DNA from: Sphingomonas sp. NFR04
Lineage (GTDB): Bacteria; Pseudomonadota; Alphaproteobacteria; Sphingomonadales; Sphingomonadaceae
Assembly: GCF_900114095.1 (NCBI RefSeq)
Contig: NZ_FORV01000001.1
Location: 434,001 to 498,000, forward strand
DNA: 64,000 bases
Direction: 5' to 3'
Shown: piece by piece, positions 45,402 to 54,984 of the stretch
Layout of the letters: each line of letters starts with the position of its first letter
Position numbering within the stretch: position 1 is the stretch's first letter
Translations under genes and position numbers: made by a program
The notes under the pieces: model-generated
Database searches by the model: none
The model's input: the letters and a program-made list of their open reading frames with translations, nothing else
What the model was told of the DNA's origin: nothing

Positions 45402-46168
45402 CGTGCCAGCCAGCCTCCGTCAACGGCGAGAATATGCCCCTGCACATAATCCGAAGCGCGCGATGCAAGGAAGACCGCGGCGCCCCCCAGATCCTCCGGA
45501 TCGCCCCAGCGCCCCGCCGGGATGCGCTCGAGGATCTGGCGGTTGCGGGTCTCGTCGGCCTGCAGCGCCGACGTGTTGTTGGTGGCGACATAGCCCGGGG
45601 CGATCGCGTTGACGTTCACGCCCTTGCCCGCCCATTCGTTGGCCAGCAGCTTTGTCAGCCCGGCAATGCCCGATTTGGACGCGGTGTAGCTCGGCACGCG
45701 GATGCCGCCCTGGAAGCTGAGCATCGAGGCGATGTTGATGATCCGCCCCCGCTCGCCCGTCTCGCCGAAGCGGCGGACCATGAACTTGCCCGCGGCCTGG
45801 CAGAGGAAGAACACTGACTTGAGATTGGTATCGACCACCGCGTCCCAATCCGCCTCGGTGAAATCGAGACTGTCGGCGCGACGGATGATCCCGGCATTGT
45901 TCACCAGGATATCGATTTTCCCCAGCTTATCCACAGCTTCGTCCACAATCCTGCCCACAGGGCCGATCGTGGAGAGGTCGGCGGAAATCATCTCGGCACG
46001 GCGGCCCAGCGCGCGCGCCTTGCGCACGGTTTCCTCGGCCGGGGTGCGGCCGACCGCGGCGATGTCCGCGCCGGCTGCGGCGAGCGCCAGCGCGATGCCC
46101 TGGCCGATGCCGGTGTTCGCGCCGGTGATGACGGCCACCTGGCCGGTAAGGTCGAACGGGTTGGTCAC
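45398..46168 (-). CDS. kduD: 2-dehydro-3-deoxy-D-gluconate 5-dehydrogenase
   Basis: SDR of 256 aa, close to the usual KduD length. It has FDLTGQVAVITGANTGIGQG, NNAGIIRR, the catalytic YTASK and the C-terminal HILAVDGGWLAR typical of KduD. It reduces 2,5-diketo-3-deoxygluconate to KDG. The likely start is GTG at 46166-46168 with a ggagat site; a longer frame upstream runs into the inverted repeat. A palindromic element lies just before it. Confidence 0.92.
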   Translation of the reverse strand: MTNPFDLTGQVAVITGANTGIGQGIALALAAAGADIAAVGRTPAEETVRKARALGRRAEMISADLSTIGPVGRIVDEAVDKLGKIDILVNNAGIIRRADSLDFTEADWDAVVDTNLKSVFFLCQAAGKFMVRRFGETGERGRIINIASMLSFQGGIRVPSYTASKSGIAGLTKLLANEWAGKGVNVNAIAPGYVATNNTSALQADETRNRQILERIPAGRWGDPEDLGGAAVFLASRASDYVQGHILAVDGGWLAR

Positions 46169-46194
46169 GATGCAATCTCCAGCCCCCTCCCCTT

Positions 46195-46300
46195 GCGCTC
46201 CCCTCCCGCTTGCGGGAGGGGTCGGGGGAGGGCCTGAAAGTGGAACGTCGAACTTCGCTTTCCCCTCCCCCAGCCCCTCCCGCAAGCGGGAGGGGAGCGC
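46195..46300. repeat. large inverted repeat of G+C-rich hairpins
   Basis: Two 38-base arms (46195-46232 and 46263-46300), nearly exact reverse complements, each holding a hairpin (CCCCTCCCGC-ttGCGGGAGGGG type). They flank a 30-base core that itself has a small inverted repeat (aaagtggaac / cttcgcttt). It looks like a mobile or REP-type palindromic element between kduI and kduD, where it could change the transcript level. Confidence 0.6.
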
Positions 46301-46330
46301 AGAAGGGAGCGGGAGGGTTTCAAGGCGTGC

Positions 46331-47173
46331 TCACGCCAGCTGGCAGATATCCAGCACCTGCATGTCGGTATAATCCTGGTTCTCGCCCGCCATCGCCCAG
46401 ATGAAGGCATAGGACTTGGTGCCGGCGCCCATATGGATCGACCAGGGGGGGCTGATCACCGCTTCCTCATTGGCCATGACGATGTGGCGGGTAGCCTCGC
46501 CCTCGCCCATGAAGTGCATCACCCGATCCTTCTCCAGATCGTCGAGCTCGAAGTAGAAATAGATCTCGCTGCGGCGCTCATGGACGTGCGGGGGCATGGT
46601 GTTCCACACGCTGCCGGGCTTGAGCACGGTGAGGCCCATCACCAGCTGCGCGCTGTCGCACACGCCGGGAATGACGAGCTGGTAGATCGTACGCTCGTTC
46701 GATTCCGCGAGGCTACCGCGCTCCAGCGCGTTGGCATCGGCGATGCCGAGCTTGCGCGTAGTGAACGCCTTGTGCGCCGGGCAGGACGCCAGATAGTAGC
46801 GCGCGCCCTCGCCGGCGAAGGTTACGTCCTTCGCGCCCATCGTCACGTAGAGGCAGTCCTTGTTGCCCAGCGTGAAGACCTCGCCGTCGACCGTCACCGT
46901 GCCTTCGACCGCACCGACATTGACGATCGCGAGTTCGCGCCGCTCGAGGAAGGGATGCCCGGCAGCCGAGGGAGGCTCGGTCTGCGCGGGCAGCTTTACC
47001 GGACTGCCGCCCACCTGCACCCCGCCGATCACGAAGCGATCGGCATGGGTGTAGTTGAGCACGCATTCACCTTCCCGGAACAGACCGGAGATCAGATAGC
47101 GGTCGCGCAGTTCCTCGTTCGACACGCAGTCCATCATGTCCGGATGCGTGGCGTAATAGGTCCGGTCGAACAT
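46331..47173 (-). CDS. kduI: 5-dehydro-4-deoxy-D-glucuronate isomerase
   Basis: KduI of 280 aa, the standard length. It begins with the family N-terminus ([20 protein letters not shown]) and has the metal site [10 protein letters not shown] and IHMGAG. It converts 5-keto-4-deoxyuronate to 2,5-diketo-3-deoxygluconate, the substrate of KduD. It lies 41 bases after uxaC, with a weak operator match in that gap. Products of pectin or other unsaturated uronide cleavage should enter here. Confidence 0.94.
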   Translation of the reverse strand: MFDRTYYATHPDMMDCVSNEELRDRYLISGLFREGECVLNYTHADRFVIGGVQVGGSPVKLPAQTEPPSAAGHPFLERRELAIVNVGAVEGTVTVDGEVFTLGNKDCLYVTMGAKDVTFAGEGARYYLASCPAHKAFTTRKLGIADANALERGSLAESNERTIYQLVIPGVCDSAQLVMGLTVLKPGSVWNTMPPHVHERRSEIYFYFELDDLEKDRVMHFMGEGEATRHIVMANEEAVISPPWSIHMGAGTKSYAFIWAMAGENQDYTDMQVLDICQLA

Positions 47174-47199
47174 CCTGTATCTCCCTCGCGCGGTGCTTA

Positions 47200-47213
47200 T
47201 GCCACCGGTGTCT
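47200..47213. promoter_or_regulatory. weak operator copy before kduI
   Basis: TGCCACCGGTGTCT has 10 of 14 positions of TGATACCGGTATCA and lies 27 bases before the kduI start. It may be a weaker site for the same LacI protein. Confidence 0.35.
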
Positions 47214-47214
47214 A

Positions 47215-48636
47215 TCAGGCTCTATTGAGCTTGTAGGCCTTGCGGACAAGCCCGTTGGTGAGCTCGAACGCCAGTTCCGCCGCCTCCCAGTCGAGCAGCC
47301 GACCCTCGGCGACCAGCTGCGCCAGGAAGCCGCAGTCGATCCGCCGCGCGACGTCGTGCCGCGCCGGGATCGAGAGGAACGCGCGGGTGTCGTCGTTGAA
47401 GCCGACGGTGTTGTAGAAGCCTGCCGTCTCGGTAACCTGCTCGCGGAAGCGGCGCATGCCCTCGGGGCTGTCGTGGAACCACCAGGCCGGGCCCAGCTTC
47501 AGGCACGGATAATGGCCGGCCAGCGGCGCGAGTTCGCGCGAATAGACCGTCTCGTCGAGCGTGAAGAGGATGATCGACAGCGCGGTCGAGGTGCCGAAGC
47601 GATCGAGCAACGGCTTCAGGCCGTGGACATAGTCGGTCGCCATCGGGATGTCGGCGCCCTTGTCGCGGCCATGGCTGGCGAACAGGCCGCCATTATGGTT
47701 GCGGAAGCTGCCCGGGTGGATCTGCATCACCATCCCGTCCTCGACGCTCATCGCCGCCATTTCGGTGAGCATCTGCGCGCGGAACAGCTCGGCATCGGCC
47801 GCGGTCCAGTCGCTGCCGAGGACACGCGCGAACAGCGCGGCGGCCTCGGCCTTGCTCAGGTTCGCGGTGCGCGCGGTGGGGTGGCCATGGTCGGTCGCGG
47901 TAGCGCCCGCCGCCCGGAAGTCGGCGCGACGCTTGCGGTGCGCGGCGAGATAGCCGTCCCAGCTATACACGTCCTCGCCGGTCTTCTCGGCGAAGATCTT
48001 GAGCGCGCCGTGGAACTGCTCATGCTCGACGTCGATCACCGCGTCGGGGCGATAGGTGGTGACGACGCGGCCCGGCCAGCCCGAGGCCTGCACGGCATGG
48101 TGCGCGGACAGATCGTCCTGCGGGCCCTCGGTGGTGGCGAGGAACTCGATGTTGAAGCGGTCGAACAGCGCGCGCGGGCGGAAATCGTCGCTCGCCAGCT
48201 TGGCGTTGATCGTGTCGTAGTAGAAATCCGCCGTCTCGCCCTCGAGCGCCACGTCGAAGCCGAACACCTCGCCGAACACATGGCCCAGCCACATCGCCGA
48301 GGGCGTGCCGCGGAACAGATAGAGATGCTCGGCAAAGGTGCGCCACGCCGCGCGCGGATCGGTGGCGGGCATGCCGGCCTTGCTCGGCACGCACAGCGCA
48401 TCGAGCGACACCCCCTGCGAGTAGAGCATGCGATAGATATAATGGTCGGGCGAGAGCAGCAGCTCGGTCGCGTTGGACCAGTTGGCGTTGGTCGAGAACC
48501 AGCTCGCATCGGTATGGCCGTGCGGGCTGATGATCGGCAGCTCCGCCACCTCACGATACAGTTCGCGCGCAATTTCACGGGTGCGCCCCTCGGCCGGCAA
48601 TAGCCGGTCGGGATCGAGCTTGAGCGGCTTGGCCAT
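47215..48636 (-). CDS. uxaC: glucuronate/galacturonate isomerase
   Basis: UxaC of 473 aa, the usual length. It has the family opening [23 protein letters not shown], with the His and Asp metal ligands, and conserved stretches such as [22 protein letters not shown]. It converts D-glucuronate to D-fructuronate and D-galacturonate to D-tagaturonate. The following reductases and dehydratases (UxaB/UxuB, UxaA/UxuA) are not in this window. ATG at 48636, reached by shortening an open frame that continues upstream. Confidence 0.94.
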   Translation of the reverse strand: MAKPLKLDPDRLLPAEGRTREIARELYREVAELPIISPHGHTDASWFSTNANWSNATELLLSPDHYIYRMLYSQGVSLDALCVPSKAGMPATDPRAAWRTFAEHLYLFRGTPSAMWLGHVFGEVFGFDVALEGETADFYYDTINAKLASDDFRPRALFDRFNIEFLATTEGPQDDLSAHHAVQASGWPGRVVTTYRPDAVIDVEHEQFHGALKIFAEKTGEDVYSWDGYLAAHRKRRADFRAAGATATDHGHPTARTANLSKAEAAALFARVLGSDWTAADAELFRAQMLTEMAAMSVEDGMVMQIHPGSFRNHNGGLFASHGRDKGADIPMATDYVHGLKPLLDRFGTSTALSIILFTLDETVYSRELAPLAGHYPCLKLGPAWWFHDSPEGMRRFREQVTETAGFYNTVGFNDDTRAFLSIPARHDVARRIDCGFLAQLVAEGRLLDWEAAELAFELTNGLVRKAYKLNRA

Positions 48637-48664
48637 CGGAGACTCCGGGTAGGTCAGAGGAAAA

Positions 48665-49954
48665 TCAGGCATCCATGTCGACGCGGGCGAGCCGCGGCGA
48701 CAGGAAGTGCACGCAGGCGAGCGCGACGAAATAGGCGCTGCCGGCCACCGCGAAGAGCGGCCAGTAGCTGCCGATCCGTGCCAGCACTTCGCCGGCATAG
48801 AAGGACATCAGGATGCCCCCCACGGCGCCGACGGTGCCGCCGATGCCGATCACCGAGCCCACCGCGCCGCGCGGGAACATGTCCGCCGGCAGCGCATAGA
48901 GGTTCGCCGAGAAGGCCTGGTGCGCGGCGGTCGCGATGCCGATCACGGCGACCGCCATCCACACGCTGCTCAGCGATTCCGCGAACAGCACCGGCAGCAC
49001 GGCGAAGGCGCAGACCAGCATCGTCAGCTTGCGCGCGACGTTGGCGGTATAGCCGGCGCGCATCAGCCGCGAGGAGAGCCAGCCGCCGGCGACGCTGCCC
49101 ATGTCGGACACGAGATAGATCGCAGCGAGCGGCAGGCCGAAAGTCTTGAGGTCGAGCTGGTAGCGCTCGAACAGATAGCCCGGCAGCCAGAACAGGAAGA
49201 ACCACCAGACGGGATCGATGAAGAACTTGCCGAGCGCATAGGCCCAGGTCTCGCGGCGGAGGAGCACCGAGCCATAGCCGAGCTTCTGCACCTTGTCGGC
49301 GGGGTCCTGCTCGATCCAGGCGAGTTCCCCCTCGGTGACCTTGGGGTGCTCGCGCGGGCTGCGGTAGAGCATCCACCAGGCGATCAGCCAGACGAAGCTG
49401 ACCACGCCGGTGATGACGAAGGCCGAGCGCCAGCCCCAGGCGATCACCATATACGGGATGACCAGCGGCGTGAGCACCGCGCCGATGTTCGCGCCGGCAT
49501 TGAACACGCCGATCGCGAAGGCGCGCTCCTTGGCCGGGAACCACTCGGTCACCGCCTTGATGCCCGCGGGGAAGTTGCCGGACTCGCCGATGCCCAGCGC
49601 GAAGCGGGCGATGGCGAACTGGGTGATGTTGTGGGCCGCGCCGTGGAAGATGTGCGCCACCTGCCAGACGATGAAGGCGATGGTGTAGCCGACCCGCGCG
49701 CCGACTTGGTCGACGATCTTGCCGAACAGGATGTAACCGACGGCATAGGCGAACTGGAACCAGATGATGACGCCGGCAAAGTCCTGCTCGGTCCAGTGCA
49801 GGTCGGCCATCAGCGTGGGCTTGAGCACGCCGATCATCTGGCGATCGATGTAATTGATGATGGTGGCCGCGAACAGCAGCCCGCAAATCACCCAGCGATA
49901 CCGCCCCACCCGTTCCACGGCGCCGCTTACCGCGGCTTCGCCCTTGCTCGCCAT
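48665..49954 (-). CDS. exuT: MFS hexuronate transporter (ExuT family)
   Basis: MFS carrier of 429 aa with twelve predicted helices. NYIDRQMIGVLKPTLMADL in the first helix and GIGESGNFPAGIKAVTEWFP match the anion:cation symporter branch that includes ExuT. It would take up glucuronate or galacturonate. It is 28 bases upstream of uxaC and 32 after the hydratase, in one operon. Confidence 0.9.
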   Translation of the reverse strand: MASKGEAAVSGAVERVGRYRWVICGLLFAATIINYIDRQMIGVLKPTLMADLHWTEQDFAGVIIWFQFAYAVGYILFGKIVDQVGARVGYTIAFIVWQVAHIFHGAAHNITQFAIARFALGIGESGNFPAGIKAVTEWFPAKERAFAIGVFNAGANIGAVLTPLVIPYMVIAWGWRSAFVITGVVSFVWLIAWWMLYRSPREHPKVTEGELAWIEQDPADKVQKLGYGSVLLRRETWAYALGKFFIDPVWWFFLFWLPGYLFERYQLDLKTFGLPLAAIYLVSDMGSVAGGWLSSRLMRAGYTANVARKLTMLVCAFAVLPVLFAESLSSVWMAVAVIGIATAAHQAFSANLYALPADMFPRGAVGSVIGIGGTVGAVGGILMSFYAGEVLARIGSYWPLFAVAGSAYFVALACVHFLSPRLARVDMDA

Positions 49955-49986
49955 CAACTCTCCAATCCCACTCCGCCGTCCCGGGA

Positions 49987-50778
49987 TCAGGCGATCCCGA
50001 TCGAGCACTGCACGCACAGCGCCGGCCCGAACCGCGCCTCGACCTTCTGCCCCGGCTTGACCGGGTGGACGCCTGTGACGGCGCCGGTCGATAGCCACTG
50101 GCCTGCCGCCAGGGGCAGCCCCTGGGCCGCGCGTTCGAACAGGAAGCGCACCGCTCCGATCGGTCCGTCGAGCATGGCGCTCGCGGTGCCGGTTCCAGCG
50201 ACCTCCTCGTCAATCGTTAGCGACACCGGCCAGCGAAGGAAATCCTCCCTAGAAGATATACGGTATCCGATCAGAAGACCATTATTGTTGCCGAAGTCGG
50301 AAATGGTGACCGCGGGGCCGTGGCGGTTGATGCCTTCGAAGGGCGATCCGGCGATCTCGATGCCCACCCGCACCTCGTCGATGAACGGCAGCACCGCCTC
50401 GTTGGTCCAGGAGCGGTCGAAGCGGTCGGGCAGCGACCCGAGCCGCAGCAGATACTCCGCCTCCGCCGCGCCGAAGCCGTTGCGGAACACGGGCATTTCC
50501 GGCGTTTCGTCCTGCTTGGCCCAGACCACGCTGTCGGCGAAGATCGGCCCCGCCAGACGATCGACTCCGCCATGGCGCGCGATCAGCGCGTCGGGCACGC
50601 GGCCGACCTTCCACCCCGCGACCGGCTTGTCGAACAGTTCGATGGCACGCGTCTGGATGGCATAGGCCTCGTCTAGCGTCTCCGGCATCGGCCCCGGATA
50701 GTCGGCAAAGCCCACGCACGCGCGGCGCGCAGCCACAAACGCTTCGGCGATTTGATCGACTGCCGCTTGCTCCGCCAT
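49987..50778 (-). CDS. 2-keto-4-pentenoate hydratase/FAH-superfamily-like protein at head of uronate operon
   Basis: A 263-residue protein resembling the MhpD/2-oxopent-4-enoate hydratase branch of the fumarylacetoacetate hydrolase superfamily (WKVGRVPDALIARHGGVDR, EAEYLLRLGSL, AVTISDFGNNNGLLIG). Such enzymes hydrate keto-alkenoates. In this operon it might handle an unsaturated keto acid derived from uronates, but that is speculation. It is preceded by a perfect operator-like palindrome 47 bases before the start, so it is probably the first gene of the operon. Confidence 0.75.
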   Translation of the reverse strand: MAEQAAVDQIAEAFVAARRACVGFADYPGPMPETLDEAYAIQTRAIELFDKPVAGWKVGRVPDALIARHGGVDRLAGPIFADSVVWAKQDETPEMPVFRNGFGAAEAEYLLRLGSLPDRFDRSWTNEAVLPFIDEVRVGIEIAGSPFEGINRHGPAVTISDFGNNNGLLIGYRISSREDFLRWPVSLTIDEEVAGTGTASAMLDGPIGAVRFLFERAAQGLPLAAGQWLSTGAVTGVHPVKPGQKVEARFGPALCVQCSIGIA

Positions 50779-50824
50779 CGCCTTGATTCCCCCGTCTTGC
50801 GCCGGCCAGTCCGGCGGGCAGAGC

Positions 50825-50838
50825 TGATACCGGTATCA
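50825..50838. promoter_or_regulatory. perfect LacI-type palindrome TGATACCGGTATCA
   Basis: A 14-base perfect palindrome with a CG centre, typical of LacI-family operators, 47 bases before the first gene of the uronate operon. The LacI gene at the operon end is the natural partner. Confidence 0.65.
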
Positions 50839-50892
50839 AAGTGGGCGATCAACGACGCTGACTGCGCCGGAAGGCTTTGGCGATCTCCTGGA

Positions 50893-51951
50893 TCAGGCCG
50901 CAGCGAGCAGCTCGCGTTCGAGCGCGGCATAGCGTTCGGCCTCGTCCAGGATTCCGAGCCGCTCGTAAAACATCGCGAGATTGCCGGCCGCGAGGTAGCT
51001 GCCACACCCGACCACCGATCCGTCGAGCAACGGCTGCTCGCCAATTTCCAGACAGCGCAGCCAAGCCCCCTCCACCACCGGCAACAGCTCGTCGATGGCG
51101 AGTTCCGGCGCATGGCTCGCCCATTCGAGATAGAGGTCCGCGACGGCGAAGTAGAAGTCGGGCGATGCCGGCCAGGCGGCCTGCTCGGCATCGACCAGCG
51201 CCAGCGCGTCGTGCAGCCGGCCCGCTTCCTTCAGCGCGCGGATGTTCGACAGCACCACCGCGTGGCGATAGGCCGCGCCGGGCGGCGTCAGGCGATAGGC
51301 TGTCTGGAGTGGTTCGACCGCGGCCTCGGCGGCACCACGGACGAGATGCTCGCGCCCGAGCTGGTACCAGAGGTAGCAATCCTCCCGCGCCTCGGCGAGT
51401 GCCGCCTGCAGCAGCGCGAGGTTGCGACCGTGCTTGGCCGCGAGCTGCGCCTCCGCATAGCCGTCATGGCCGATGCATAGCGCACCCGGCACCAGCGGCA
51501 GCGGCGACATCGGCTGTTCATGGATCCGGCCGGCATAGCGGACGCCGCGCGGCAGAATACGTGGCAGAAAGCGCCGTGCAACGGTGCCGGCGACCCCCTC
51601 GTTACGCAGCTTCGCACAACCGATGAACGCGGCTGGCGCCTTGGTCGCGGGCGGCAGCGCAGCGGGCGACAGAGCCTCGAACCCGCCTTCGAGCCATTCA
51701 TCGGCATCGAGCACCAGGTTCCAGTCGGCATCGGAATGGTCGAGCGCGGCGTTGCGGGCTGCGGCGAAATCGTCGCACCAGGCGAAGCTGTGAACCGTCG
51801 CGCCGCGGCGCTCGGCGATCGCCACGGTATCGTCGGTCGAGCCGGTGTCGAGCACGATCATGCGGTCGACATGGGGACGCACGCTGTCGAGCGCCCGCGC
51901 AATCGCGCGCGCCTCGTTCCGGGCGATCATCACCAAAGCCAGTCGGACCAC
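50893..51951 (-). CDS. GT2 glycosyltransferase with C-terminal helical/TPR-like repeats
   Basis: A 352-residue protein. The N-terminal half is a GT2 domain (RLALVMIARNEARAI, LDTGSTDDT, LVLDADEWLEGG). The C-terminal half is a run of helices resembling TPR repeats (LWYQLGREHLVRGAAEAAVE, LSNIRALKEAGRLHDALALV). The start is one of two GTGs (51951 or 51957) after a gggggaag site. Such GT2-TPR proteins are common and probably glycosylate an unknown acceptor. No operon partner adjoins. Confidence 0.8.
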   Translation of the reverse strand: MVRLALVMIARNEARAIARALDSVRPHVDRMIVLDTGSTDDTVAIAERRGATVHSFAWCDDFAAARNAALDHSDADWNLVLDADEWLEGGFEALSPAALPPATKAPAAFIGCAKLRNEGVAGTVARRFLPRILPRGVRYAGRIHEQPMSPLPLVPGALCIGHDGYAEAQLAAKHGRNLALLQAALAEAREDCYLWYQLGREHLVRGAAEAAVEPLQTAYRLTPPGAAYRHAVVLSNIRALKEAGRLHDALALVDAEQAAWPASPDFYFAVADLYLEWASHAPELAIDELLPVVEGAWLRCLEIGEQPLLDGSVVGCGSYLAAGNLAMFYERLGILDEAERYAALERELLAAA

Positions 51952-52186
51952 GTGCACCTTCCCCCGACGCCGATGTGGCGCCTCGCTGGGCATTATAGGC
52001 GATGCGGTGGGCGTTTGGCGCGAACCCCGTTGATCCGTCCGGCACGGGGTAATCGAAGTTCGTCTTCTCGCCTGCATGTTACCGCACACATTTATGGTGC
52101 CGGAGCACCACGCCCAGGCGCGCGGATTCTATAATGGGGTACTTGCCGCCGGTGCATCCAACGCCGGTGCATGGGGGATTCTAGGG

Positions 52187-54073
52187 ATGAAACAGTTACT
52201 CGCGCGCGTGCGCGTGCCGGTCAAAATCCTGGCGGTGATCGCCTTGATCAGCATGGTGACGCTGATCGTCAGCGCCATCAGCGCCAGCAGCCTCAATCGT
52301 GCCAATCGCGATTATTCCGAACTCACGCTGGGCAAGCTGCCCGGCACCACCCACACCGCCCGGCTCAACCGCCTGCTCGAAGCGATGGCCTATGCCGGCT
52401 ATCGCGCCGTCGCCTATGACGGCAACAGCACCATGGCGCGCGAAACCGAGGGCGAGGAAAAGGACAACTACGCCCAGGCCAAGGCGCTGCTGGGCCAGAT
52501 CGAAAAGGAAGACCCGTCGGCCAAGACCGTGCTCGACGAGGTCCGCGCCAAGATCGAGACTCTGCAGGACAAGACCCAGGCCGCCATCCAGCACGGGCTG
52601 CGCAACGAGGACGCTGCCGCGCTGGCGCTGCTGCGCGAGGTGGACCCGGAGGTCCAGACCATCTCGCAGCACCTGACCAGCTTCAACAACGAGCGCGTGA
52701 AGGCTGCTGCGGAAACGTCGCGCAACCTGCAGGCCGCCGGTGACTCGACCGTGTGGACGCTGGTGGTGATCAACGTCATCTCGCTGCTCGTCGCGATGGG
52801 CACCGGCTATCTCGTCGCGCGCGTCGGCATCACCGATCCGCTCAACGCGCTGCAGGCCGCGATGCAGGCAGTTGCCGGCGGCGACATTCGCCGCACCGTG
52901 CCGGGCACCGATCGTGGCGACGAGCTCGGCACCATGGCGCGTACCGTCGAGGTGTTCCGCGAGAACGCGATCGGGTTGCAGTCGACCCAGCAGGCCAAGG
53001 CCGCCGCCGATGCCGAGCAGGCTCGCCTGCTCGATGCGCTCGACAGCCGGCTCGACGCGCTGTCGCACGGCAACCTCACCGCAACAATCGACATCGCGGT
53101 GGCGCCGGAATTCGAACCGGTGAAGTCCAACTTCAACCGCGCCGTCGCCAATCTGCGCGCACTGATCGCCCAGGTGCTCGAAAGCGCCACGACGATCCGC
53201 ACCGGATCGAGCGAGATCGCCACCGCCTCGGAAGACCTGGCCAAGCGCACCGAAGCCAATGCCGCCAGCCTGGAGCAGACCGCCGCGGCGGTCACCCAGA
53301 TGGACCAGCGGCTGAAGGCGACCGCCCGCGCCGCGGACACGACCGTCCAGCGCACCAACGGCGCGATCCAGACGGTCAACGACGGGCGCGTGATCACCGA
53401 TACCGCGGTCCAGGCGATGACCCGCGTTTCCGAAGGCGCCAAGGGCATCGACAGCGTGATCGAGGGCCTGGACAAGATCGCGTTCCAGACCCGCGTTCTC
53501 GCGATGAACGCCGCCGTGGAAGCCGGTCGTGCGGGCGAAGCCGGCCGCGGCTTCGCCGTGGTCGCCGATCTCGTGTCGCAGCTGGCGATGCGCTCGGAAG
53601 AGGAAGCCAGCCGTGCCCGCGACCAGCTGAGCGCGACGCAGAAGGACATCGTCGAGGCGGTGCAGACCGTCCAGCAGGTCGAAGGTGCGCTCGACACCAT
53701 CTCGACCGCGACCGCCGAGGTCCACCAGCTGGTCAGCGCGATGGCGACCGACAACCAGGCCCAGGCTACCGCGATCTCGCAGATCGCCGCAGCGGTGCAG
53801 ACGATGGACCACAGCACCCAGCAGAACGCCGCGATGGTGGAGCAGACCTCCGCCGCCGCGCGCAACCTCAATGCCGAGGTCACCAGCCTCAGCGATTCCG
53901 CGCACCAGTTCGAGGTGGGCGGCCAGCGTGCGGCACCGTCGCGGCAGATGCCGCAGCCGCAGCCCAAGCGACAGGCGCCGCGCAGCAACGGCGGCGGCTA
54001 TGTCTCGCCAGTGAAGCCCCTCCCCGCTGCCGCGATGGCAGGGGCCGACGCGGACGACTGGGCGAACTTCTAA
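52187..54073 (+). CDS. methyl-accepting chemotaxis protein
   Basis: Chemoreceptor of 628 aa. Helix TM1 is at about 9-30, a helical ligand domain to about 190, TM2 at about 190-212, HAMP at 213-265 and the signalling coiled coil after. The tip motif is FQTRVLAMNAAVEAGRAGEA (Phe433 onward). Compared with Tsr, Asn376 is Arg436, Glu402 is Leu462 and Arg404 is Ser464. The C-terminus ends DWANF, matching the xWxxF pentapeptide that binds CheR. ATG at 52187 has a taggg site. No chemotaxis genes adjoin. Confidence 0.92.
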   Translation: MKQLLARVRVPVKILAVIALISMVTLIVSAISASSLNRANRDYSELTLGKLPGTTHTARLNRLLEAMAYAGYRAVAYDGNSTMARETEGEEKDNYAQAKALLGQIEKEDPSAKTVLDEVRAKIETLQDKTQAAIQHGLRNEDAAALALLREVDPEVQTISQHLTSFNNERVKAAAETSRNLQAAGDSTVWTLVVINVISLLVAMGTGYLVARVGITDPLNALQAAMQAVAGGDIRRTVPGTDRGDELGTMARTVEVFRENAIGLQSTQQAKAAADAEQARLLDALDSRLDALSHGNLTATIDIAVAPEFEPVKSNFNRAVANLRALIAQVLESATTIRTGSSEIATASEDLAKRTEANAASLEQTAAAVTQMDQRLKATARAADTTVQRTNGAIQTVNDGRVITDTAVQAMTRVSEGAKGIDSVIEGLDKIAFQTRVLAMNAAVEAGRAGEAGRGFAVVADLVSQLAMRSEEEASRARDQLSATQKDIVEAVQTVQQVEGALDTISTATAEVHQLVSAMATDNQAQATAISQIAAAVQTMDHSTQQNAAMVEQTSAAARNLNAEVTSLSDSAHQFEVGGQRAAPSRQMPQPQPKRQAPRSNGGGYVSPVKPLPAAAMAGADADDWANF

Positions 54074-54095
54074 GTCCGCGCAAAGCGCAAAAGAG

Positions 54096-54132
54096 AACGG
54101 CCGGGAGAGCGATCTCCCGGCCGTTTCCATTT
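54096..54132. terminator. bidirectional terminator between chemoreceptor and PEP-CTERM genes
   Basis: Perfect 13-base stem (aacggccgggaga / tctcccggccgtt) with a 4-base loop and a T-rich end (tttccattt) on the plus strand; the minus strand gives a similar, weaker run. It lies between the converging genes ending at 54073 and 54146, so it can serve both. Confidence 0.75.
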
Positions 54133-54145
54133 CGTGCGTCGATGC

Positions 54146-54781
54146 TCAGGCGGCGGCGAGGCGCGCCGCGCTGCGGGCACGGCGGCGCAGCGACGCGCCG
54201 ACAAAGCCCACGCCAGCGATCATCAGGCCCCAGCTGGCTGGCTCGGGCACACCGCTCGGGCCGAACACCGCGACCGGGGTCGCCGTGCCGATCGTCGCAC
54301 CGGCGAGGCCGGCGGTGCCCAGCGTCGTCTGGAATGCGGCGGCCGCCTCGTTGGTCAGCGTCAGCACCGAGCCGGCGCCGAGGTTGAACAGCGAGATATT
54401 GTCGCCGAGGGTGAAGCCGTTGGCCGAGGCGCTGCCGCGAACGAGGCCGGCTGCCGTATCGATCTGGAAATTGCCGATGCTCAGCGTGTTGCCGCCCAGC
54501 GAGAATTTCAGGCCCGAGCCGGCGTGATCGATGATCGTCGCGCCGGTGGTGTCATTGCGCGAGCCGCCGGTGATGAGGAAGGCGGCGACGAGGTCGTTGC
54601 CGATCTTGAAGGCGCTGGCGGTGCCGTAGGTGGCAACCTTGTAGCCAAGCGAATTGAAGGTGCTGGTCGCGGTGAGGTCGATGGCGGTCGCGCCGCCGAT
54701 GACAGTGGCGGCCTGGGCCGCAACGGGGGTAAGCGACAGGCCCGCAACCAGGGCCGCCGCGCTCAAAGCGCCTTTAATCAT
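54146..54781 (-). CDS. exported PEPxxWA-CTERM protein (second)
   Basis: Secreted protein of 211 aa. The ATG has a caggagga site and a signal peptide ending VAAQA near residue 24. The body is Thr/Gly/Ala-rich with beta-strand character. The C-terminus has VPEPASWGLMIAGVGFVGASLRRRA, the exosortase-type sorting signal (W then G, not A, at the fifth position). Its role is unknown. It is expected to be released or surface attached after cleavage. Confidence 0.85.
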   Translation of the reverse strand: MIKGALSAAALVAGLSLTPVAAQAATVIGGATAIDLTATSTFNSLGYKVATYGTASAFKIGNDLVAAFLITGGSRNDTTGATIIDHAGSGLKFSLGGNTLSIGNFQIDTAAGLVRGSASANGFTLGDNISLFNLGAGSVLTLTNEAAAAFQTTLGTAGLAGATIGTATPVAVFGPSGVPEPASWGLMIAGVGFVGASLRRRARSAARLAAA

Positions 54782-54984
54782 CCGCAAATCCTCCTGAACA
54801 GGGTACAACACGCCAGGAAGCGGCGGCATGGATCATGCCCGCATCATGGCAGCCCCCGAACCGTGCGCGCGCGTAGCCGGTTCCATCGATTTGTCGTGGT
54901 AACCTATCGGCTTAACCGAAAAATTAACCATTTCGCGGCAGGCTGCCGGATTCCATCGACCACCTGCGCAGGAAGGCAGGAATC

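Noticed and set aside
52148..52173. Two direct copies of gccggtgcat upstream of the chemoreceptor
   Set aside because: Short, and overlaps a possible leader; no regulatory meaning can be supported.
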